Assembly (NCBI RefSeq): GCF_028640845.1
Contig: NC_080540.1
Span: forward strand, 216,921,300-216,985,299
Length of the DNA: 64,000 bases
Source: Ahaetulla prasina
Taxonomy: Eukaryota; Chordata; Lepidosauria; Squamata; Colubridae
Direction: 5' to 3'
Positions 57,025 to 64,000 of the stretch are shown here, one piece after another. Below the pieces are notes generated by a model, which saw only the letters and a program-made list of their open reading frames with translations, was not told where the DNA came from and did no database searches. The first letter of the stretch is position 1. Every line of letters begins with the position of its first letter. The position numbers were made by a program, and so were the translations under genes.

Positions 57025-57313
57025 CAGCGGTGGGTTTCTCATTATGTTACTACCAGTTCATCGTGAGTGCGCAAGCTCACTTGGTGCATGCATGCGCCTG
57101 GTTCGTACAGGTGCCTGCCTTCTGCACATGCACCCAGTCTTCCACACATGCGCTTTGCTTGTGTGCATGCCTTCTGCGCATGCGCCCGGCCTCAAAAATG
57201 TGCCTAAATAGGATGGCATAGAGCCAGGGCAGGTGGGCAGGTGAGTGGGCCTGCCCACAATTTCTGCTACCGGTTCAGGTGAACCGGTATGAACCAGCTG
57301 AAAACCACCTCTG
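57025..57313. mobile_element. hAT MITE (CAGTGGTGG family), 289 bp
   Basis: Starts cagcggtgggtttctca and ends ctgaaaaccacctctg. Target-site duplication GTAAACCC / GTAAGCCC (seven of eight) at 57017-57024 and 57314-57321. CpG- and GCATGC-rich interior. Confidence 0.9.
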
Positions 57314-57321
57314 GTAAGCCC

Positions 57322-58444
57322 ACCACTCAGACAAGCTTATTTTCTTGGAGCAAGGATTTTATTGGGGTGAACCAATAGCAGTAATTTAAAGAGGCCATTT
57401 CTGTTGCTTTTTTGAAGCAGTAAAGTGAAGTAGTTTGAGATATTTTCGTCTGAGGAATAAGACAATATACAATTTACCAATCTTACAACCACCACCACCA
57501 GTGTGTGTGTGTGTGTGTGTGTGTGTTTCAGAAGAATGTTGTTTATTGGTTGGGATTGTACAGGATGCATTCCTTCTTTTGTTCAAAGGCACAAAATGGA
57601 CGAAAAGATCTTCTTATTTATAACATCTAAGGGCATGGACAGGACACGTTGAAAGGACTCTGTACACCCTGCCAATACAGTTAGAGTGGGATCTTTATTT
57701 TACTTTGGGGAGAAAGCTGGAGTTACTGTCTCCTCTTTATAGTAGGGGGGGGGGGAAATAGGGGAAGGAAACTGCCATTGTAACGGGTCAACAGCATTTT
57801 GAAGCAAATTGACAATTTAGTTTAATTAAGCCCTAATTCTGTGATTCATTCATTTATTTTATTTCTGTTCTGTCTTTCCAATCAATCAAGTACTCCAAGC
57901 AGCTGACTGTTCCTCTCCTCATCTGTGGTTTTTGAGAACTGGATGTTAATTTCTCTTAATGGGGAAAAAAGAAAATGCTGCTTTTGCAAATACTGATGAA
58001 ATGAAGGGTACCCCAGATAAGGATAACTGTTACTGGTAGAGCTTCCTAAGGCAAAATCATCTACAATATGTGGTTCTCAGGGAACCTATAAACATTGTAC
58101 ATTAGTAATATTCCAGCCTTTCTCTCTTAATTATGGAGACGTTGCTAATATTCTCCATTTTAAGTAATAAACATGGAAATATAAAACAAACAGTGCTCAT
58201 ATAATTTCATTATCTCACCATGTTTACCTAGGAAAATCAGAAGGCAGGTGAGAGAGACGTCTTCGGCTTCAATCCACATCTTACAATTGCGATGAATAAG
58301 CCAACAGTTCAAAGATAGCATGCTACTGGCTGTGTCGCTTTTTATACATGTGGTACATTTTGTTTCTTATTTGTTCAAGGATTGAGATGTTTTTATAAAT
58401 CTACATCTGAGATCCATGCAGCATCATGCCAAGGAGATCAGTAT
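57322..58444. other. Intergenic with a (GT)n microsatellite
   Basis: (GT)n at 57500-57528; otherwise no supported feature. Confidence 0.45.
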
Positions 58445-58457
58445 TAAATATTCCTTA

Positions 58458-58803
58458 AAGGTAAATGTTCCCCCGCACATGTGTGCTAGTTGTTTCCGGC
58501 TCAAGGGTGGTGCTCATCTCCGTTTCTAAGCCGAAGAACCAGTGCTGTCCAAAGACATCTCTGTGGTCATGTGGCCAGCATGACAAAATACTGAAAGCGC
58601 ACGGAACACTGTTACCTTCCCACCAAAGTGGTCCCTATTTTTCTATTTGCATTTTTTATGTGCTTTTGAACTGCTAGGTTGGCAGAAGCTGGGACAAGTA
58701 ACGGGAGCTCACTCCGTTACGTGGCACTAGGGATTTGAACCGCTGAACTGTCAACCTTCTGATCAACAAGCTCAGCATTTTAGCTACTGAGCCACCATGT
58801 CCC
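58458..58803 (-). mobile_element. tRNA-derived SINE, about 346 bp, minus strand
   Basis: Same family and orientation as the SINE at 15796. Flanked by a perfect 13-bp target-site duplication TAAATATTCCTTA at 58445-58457 and 58804-58816. Confidence 0.95.
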
Positions 58804-58816
58804 TAAATATTCCTTA

Positions 58817-59555
58817 CTTAACCCTCAAATGCCACCACCTGATGGCATTCTGTTGCCTAAGACTTTGGGCAAAATCAATCATTTGGAGATCCTGATTGGC
58901 CCAGTTCATTCCGTATACATCAGCCTTCTCTGAAAAATAGATCAAGATGTAAGACAGTGTGGAATGACAATGCCTGCCCTACCTCCTTGGGGCCTAAGAA
59001 AAAACTTGGTAGAAGTTGAGATTTTGGTATGGGATTTAGATATTTTGGTAGACAGAGGCAGTTTTCCATCTTCCTTACACTATACCCCTTGGACACTCCC
59101 CAATTACTTCTATAAGATTTTGTATGTCCCATATAGAAGCTCTTTTCCCTGGCCCTTACAGATGTTCTTCCTACTGGAGTCACAGTTGGTTATATATTCC
59201 AAATTTCCATATGAAGTTTTGAGTGTATATTTGCTCAAACATAGAGGTTGAGTTTGTTCCATACGTACATACATACATACATCAAAAGTACTCACTGTAC
59301 TCTGGTGATTTGAACTGATACACATCCTCTTGAGCCAAACAAACTTTACTCATAAGAACAGATTGAGGTATTTTTATTAAATGACCAATAGCTGGGTGTT
59401 TCAAAGGCAATCGCAAAATTTTATTGATAGCCTCAGCTTATAGAAATTGTTTGGTACCTCCAATGAATTCCTAATTTTATATGATGTCTTCCACTTATAT
59501 ATGTATGTATTATCTGTATGCATTTTAAATTTTATGACTTGATCTTGGAAAGAAA

Positions 59556-59596
<41 letters not shown>

Positions 59597-60034
59597 GTTA
59601 GTGTTAAGTTCCCGTCATCACTGATTATAAATAAATAAATATGGAACCTGCGTAATCAGTCATAAATGAGATTTTTCAACTTACTAGCAGGCATATAAAA
59701 ATTTAATTGCTGGGTTTCTGTTCCAAATTCAAATAAGAAACCCTGGTTTATTGATCTGAAGACTGTTTACCCCATGAAACATGATATCCAATTCATATGG
59801 AGTTCAATAACCTGGAAGTACCATAAGGCAAGAAAAAAAATTTGTGTCAAACCTTTATGAAATATTCTTCACAAACACAGTTCTGAGACTTTGTCCAGGA
59901 ACTGGATTTGTGAAGAATATCTTGTTTTCTGGAATTCAGTGGTCTTAATGTATTATTAAGAATTTGAATGGATTGACCAAAAAATCATTTGTAAGTTTAT
60001 TAATCTTTTGTAATCATTTCTAAGTTTATCTTTA
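58817..60034. other. Intergenic with simple repeats
   Basis: (CATA)n at 59262-59282 and (AATA)n at 59553-59593. No coding support. Confidence 0.45.
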
Positions 60035-60212
60035 AGGTGATCACATAACCCCAAGACATTGCAACTGTCATAAAGATGTATTTTGATCAACAACAACATG
60101 GGGATGTTGTAATGGTCGTAAATGTGAAAAAACGGTTTTAAGTCACTATTTTCAGTGCCATTGTAATTTCAAATGGTCACTAAACAAATGTTGTAAGTCA
60201 AGGGCTACATGT
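60035..60212. mobile_element. Half of a foldback MITE (GTAGTCCTTGACTTAC family)
   Basis: Reverse orientation relative to 33464. Contains aaatgttgtaagtcaagggc followed by tacatgta at the right end; the other end is missing. Confidence 0.6.
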
Positions 60213-62273
60213 ATACATTAATTGTAATATGTAAGAAGGAAAGGCAATGGAGCATTGAATATCTATTCTAAAATAGGCATCTTAGAGGAAGCTTCTTTGG
60301 ATATTTTCTTTAGTCACTTCATAAAAATCTTAAATAATCGGAACCATTATCATACCATGAAAATTAACTTCTCCTTATAAGTTTTCAGAACTTCCAATTC
60401 AATGGACTACTGGAGAGGCAAACAAATATTAAGATGCCATAAGAACAAAAGGACACAAATAGAAAATAAGCAGTTTCAAGGTAGTATTTTCCCTGCATGG
60501 TTTTGATAAACATATTTCTTGCCTGTAATTCCGTTCTCTTCCAAAGAAATAATTTTGAGAAAGGGGTCTAAAAGAGCCACATGGATATTTACTGCCACCT
60601 AATTTTCATTTCATTCACCTGTGAGCTTTCGTGGTTATGGACTTGAATGCTGCGATTACCTACAAAATGGCTATGAACTAAGATGATTACCTTGAACTTT
60701 TCAGATGTACCATTTTGCCCCTTGCCGGCCAAAAATGTGTGAAAATTTACCAAAGGTAAGTAACTTATTTAAGATATGTGATTTCTGCCCAGCTATAAAA
60801 CCATTTAAGTCACCTGTACTGTGAGTTCAAAAGCAATTTGATATTTGGTGTTAGTAACCCACCAGCATTTTTCGCAAAGTGTTGAACGATTTGATTATAT
60901 TTATGAAGCTGAAGCAAGGGTGGGCTGAGGTGGCTTTTCCAATCCCAACTAGAAATGATATTTTAAAGAAAGACATGCAGACTTGATCAGAAATGGAAAA
61001 AAGTCTTGGCTATTTGGCTTACCTAGCAGGACGTATTTTGTTTTCGCTAGCAGGACTTTTGTTGAAGATTATACTTGCTCTTCATGTAAAAAGCTTGGTG
61101 TTCCACTCCCAAGAACTATAATTAATATGTTAAGGTGATATATGTATATCACCTTATGTATGTATGTAATATTTTGGTCAACTATATTAACAGTGTTAAT
61201 TTAACAGGACTGGAGCTAGCTGACTTGGGGGGGGGAGATACAGTTTGCTGCTACCACTTGCTGCCATTACCATATTCAAAATGCCTGCATTTCTAAAGTC
61301 TTTTCTTGAAATTCTGAATGTTAAAGTAGATATGGGACATGTATTCCAGTTGGGCATTGGAGTAAATTTTAATTCCTGGCTGAACTGCTAGTCTGGTATC
61401 CTTGCTCTTTCATTTGGTCCTGTTCAGAACAGATCCATCTCCTCCACAGTAAGCTCATTGCTAACAGATGGTCAGCCAAGATATGACTGTTCAGGAAGAA
61501 TATCCAGGGCATTGCTGAAAACAAACATGCTCTTCAGTCATAAGCAATGGTGAACAACATTGCAATATATGAGAAGCTTTCTCAGATCAATATGAAGCTG
61601 AAATGTAGCCCATTATCCTGGATGCTCCCCCTCAGCAAAGCTTAGACAAGCTACAGAACACTTGGTTTGATGTAGAACACTGTCTACCTGTGGCTCTAAG
61701 CAAGAGGAGTCAGATTATGATATTGTACAACTCATAATCAAATCAAGGTTTCTTTCCCCCTCAGCTTCAGAAATAATAACGATTTAAAACTGGAAAGGAG
61801 AGGAAAAGCTGAACTTCAGAGGAAGGAAAATGAAAATAACTGTAAGACTTCCTGATAATTGGGTGTTCAGGGACCGAAGTGTTTTGTGACCTTCGCAAAA
61901 AGAGCTTGGAAGCAAAACCTCTTCATCCTTTGTGCCGACATTGCGTTGACATCAAGATAAATAGAATAATCCCCCAGCATTTTAAGAATTTGGAAAATAA
62001 CAGAGCCAGGTGGGCTGATACTGGCTGGAAAGGAGAACTTATGCACATTCGGAGGAACAGGACTTAGCTCTCCCTGCAATGGGGAGCTTTTCATGGCTAG
62101 AGTGCTGTCATTCAGACCACCATGTGACGGTCACAAGATAGGTGACCACAAATTGCCTTTTCTGTTATGTTACACCATTTCTGGAAGGGCTTATTTCGAG
62201 AGTCTCGACTGCTGCCTACATTACACAATCAATCAAAGAATCAATCAATATAATGAGTAGGGGTATTGCTATG
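60213..62273. other. Intergenic, repeat-poor; candidate short exon inside
   Basis: About 2 kb without recognised repeats. Contains the candidate exon at 60705-60755. Confidence 0.45.
60705..60755 (+). other. Candidate 51-bp exon (speculative)
   Basis: A 51-base segment is preceded by an acceptor-like cttgaacttttcag and followed by the consensus donor gtaagt (60756-60761, with AAG before it). It is open in one frame, begins with ATG and encodes MYHFAPCRPKMCENLPK. Its length is a multiple of three. The polypyrimidine tract is weak and no neighbouring exon is visible, so this may be coincidence. Confidence 0.2.
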
Positions 62274-62632
62274 CATGTAGTCCTTGACTTACAACATTTG
62301 TTTAGTGATTGCTCAAAGCTACAACAGCAGTGAAAAAAAAGTGATTTATGACCATTTTTCATATTTACAATCTTAAAGGCACTCCCATGGTCACATGATC
62401 AAAATTCTGATGCTTGACAGATGACTTATATTGATGACAGTTGCAGTGTCCCGAAGTCCTGTGATCATCTTTAGTGCCCCTAACCCTAAACCTTGTGTTA
62501 CTAATTTCTGCAGTGATTCACTTAACAACTGTGGCAAGAAAAGGCATAAAATGGGACAAAACTCACTTAACAACTGTCGTGCTTAGCAGTGGAAATTTTG
62601 CGCTTAATTGTAGTTATAAGTTGTATGTACCT
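62274..62632. mobile_element. Foldback MITE (GTAGTCCTTGACTTAC family)
   Basis: Left end atgtagtccttgacttacaa and right end gtagttataagttgtatgta are imperfect inverted complements. The interior shares cagtgattcacttaacaact and aaaactcacttaacaa with the copy at 33464. Confidence 0.65.
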
Positions 62633-63249
62633 TGATCACCAAATATCCATAATATATATGGAGACTAGTTTCTTGAGGGAGCTCTCATTCATCTAGATAT
62701 AATTTCGGGACATAAAAGGGCATAAAATCTGATTAAAGCCACAGTCTTTCATATCTTCTGCTACATAATCGTCAGTAACTAAGGAGTTATTTTAGATATG
62801 GCCCTTCAAAAAAAAAAAAGTTTATTTTTTCGTGATTGTAGTTGAATAGCAATATCAGATGCCGTATCACAAACAGTATTTTGAAATCCCGTTCCGTTTC
62901 AAAGGAGATTTGATATGTGCATGTGAGCAATTGCCAGGGAAAAAGACAGCTATATTTTTATTTGTTTGTGTTCTGAAAGTGATCTTTGACTGAGGTTATA
63001 AACTAATTGAGCAGGCTGTTGGCCTAGTTTGTTACTCTGTGTAGGGCTTGAAAGAGGGTGCCTTGGTTACAGTTGCTATGGAAGGGAGCTTTTGTACTGC
63101 CCGAGTGATTGCATCTGTTGACTGATTTAAAAATGCTTTGAGTGACTTTAAAGTGTGGATGAAAAATTAGAAGGTCCATAAGGACCCCCAACTGATCTAA
63201 AGTAGGGCTACCAGATCTGGTCTGCAACAATGTCGATTACCACTAACTG
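62633..63249. other. Intergenic, no feature recognised
   Basis: No supported feature. Confidence 0.4.
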
Positions 63250-63254
63250 GTAGC

Positions 63255-63532
63255 TGTTAAGTCCTCACACTTATGACTCCACCCGAGTATGTCGGCTGCA
63301 GGTCTGCCCTGATTGGCTAAGAAGCGAGCAGCCAAATAGCGGGAAAACGCAGCCCTTCTATTGGTTCTTACAGTTCCACTATTTAAGCAGCTATCAGACA
63401 GCAACAGTTTCTGTCAGTGCTATAGCACGTGCAGACTTGCTTTGGTTTTTTAGCGGTTATTGTTAGCAATAAACTTGTTGATTATATCAGCCTAGCCTCA
63501 GACTCTACCTGCCTGGTTCTCCATATAGAACA
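63255..63532 (+). mobile_element. Solo LTR, 278 bp
   Basis: Starts TGTTAAGTCCTC and ends CATATAGAACA, flanked by a perfect 5-bp target-site duplication GTAGC (63250-63254 and 63533-63537). A gattggct motif, a TATA-like ctatttaag (about 63380) and an AATAAA (about 63468) are present in LTR order. Layout and size resemble the LTRs of the Gypsy elements here, but the sequence is a separate family. Confidence 0.9.
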
Positions 63533-63889
63533 GTAGCAGAAAGATAGGGTTTTTGCTATTTAGTGGCAATTCTTATTTTGGCAATCCAAATTTGTTTGTT
63601 TGGTTGATTGATTGGTTAGGTGATTATTATACAGTAAATCAAATTAGTGTCAAACGTTCTGGCTAGGATTTTTCAGCCTATTTTGTAATGGGCTATGAGA
63701 ATAGCCTTGAGCGATAAGATGGGGAGCCACAGCCTAGCCAATGGTCTGATAAAGAGAAATCTGAGTCCACAGTAGGAATGGGGATGGAGAAAGTGTCTCA
63801 GAAGGGACCCTTTCTAATTTTCTAGAAAGTAAAGGCAGGGGAGGGGAGACCTGTAAGAGTCAATTATTATAACCTTACAACAGTATTTA

Positions 63890-63923
63890 TTTAAATAAAT
63901 AAATAAACAAACAAACAAACAAA
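63890..63923. repeat. (AAAT)n/(AAAC)n microsatellite
   Basis: taaataaataaataaacaaacaaac-like run (units of four). Confidence 0.9.
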
Positions 63924-63985
63924 GGTAGTACTAGTATTCTTACAGTTGGTTTCCTGGTCTGAACTATTTTGAAAGGCTGACATAT

Positions 63986-64000
63986 AGCAATAGCATTTAG
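63986..64000 (-). mobile_element. Start of a tRNA-derived SINE cut by the window end
   Basis: agcaatagcatttag equals the reversed tail of the SINE family at 4079. The rest should follow outside the window. Confidence 0.55.

Noticed and set aside
1..64000. CRISPR arrays, operons or bacterial defence genes
   Set aside because: No regularly spaced direct repeats with unique spacers and no prokaryotic gene organisation; the content is vertebrate transposable elements.

Overview
The window is vertebrate nuclear DNA from a squamate reptile, most likely a snake. That rests on the repeat content: a Bov-B (RTE) LINE 3' end, CR1 LINEs ending in (AAAT)n, tRNA-derived squamate SINEs, L2-like LINEs and many small hAT elements. 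No intact host protein-coding gene, rRNA, tRNA gene or CRISPR array is visible. The species call is an inference from repeat families recalled without a database search.

Layout. 1-2180: two copies of a 1.19-kb tandem unit carrying an LTR. 2.2-16 kb: AT-rich intergenic DNA with hAT and TA-flanked MITEs (3033, 6645, 12227, 13738, 14203), a Bov-B tail (6045), CR1 tails and several SINEs. 16493-20960: Ty3/Gypsy element A with identical 179-bp LTRs and a heavily frameshifted gag-pol. 21-26.3 kb: CR1 fragments and a 768-bp hAT element (22591) carrying a coiled-coil-like coding remnant. 26.8-30.4 kb: an L1 lacking its endonuclease/RT part, interrupted by a hAT MITE and by a solo LTR. 30.5-36.2 kb: LINE, SINE and MITE fragments. 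36277-40879: Gypsy element B, related to A, with identical 188-bp LTRs and a better preserved gag-pol. 41-45 kb: microsatellites and DNA-transposon MITEs. 45.8-52.1 kb: an almost full-length CR1-type LINE on the minus strand, with a tandemly repeated GC-rich 5' end and a locally duplicated 3' end. 52.1-64 kb: mostly unique AT-rich DNA, a 738-bp tandem duplication around a hAT MITE, two more MITEs, a SINE and a solo LTR (63255).

The sequence works as a stack of retroelements and their parasites. Gypsy elements A and B share the same gag-pol plan and a primer-binding site that looks like tRNA-Ser(GCU). LINEs (CR1, L2-like, L1, Bov-B) occur with SINEs, two of which have 3' tails resembling the local LINEs. 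Target-site duplications, read directly from the sequence, fix the ends of many elements and the nesting order. Three local tandem duplications (1191, 826 and about 738 bp), each about 98-99% identical by eye, suggest recent local rearrangement or assembly artefact. The points most worth following up are identical LTRs around broken interiors, the hAT passenger sequence, the monomeric 5' end of the CR1 element, and a 51-bp candidate exon at 60705.
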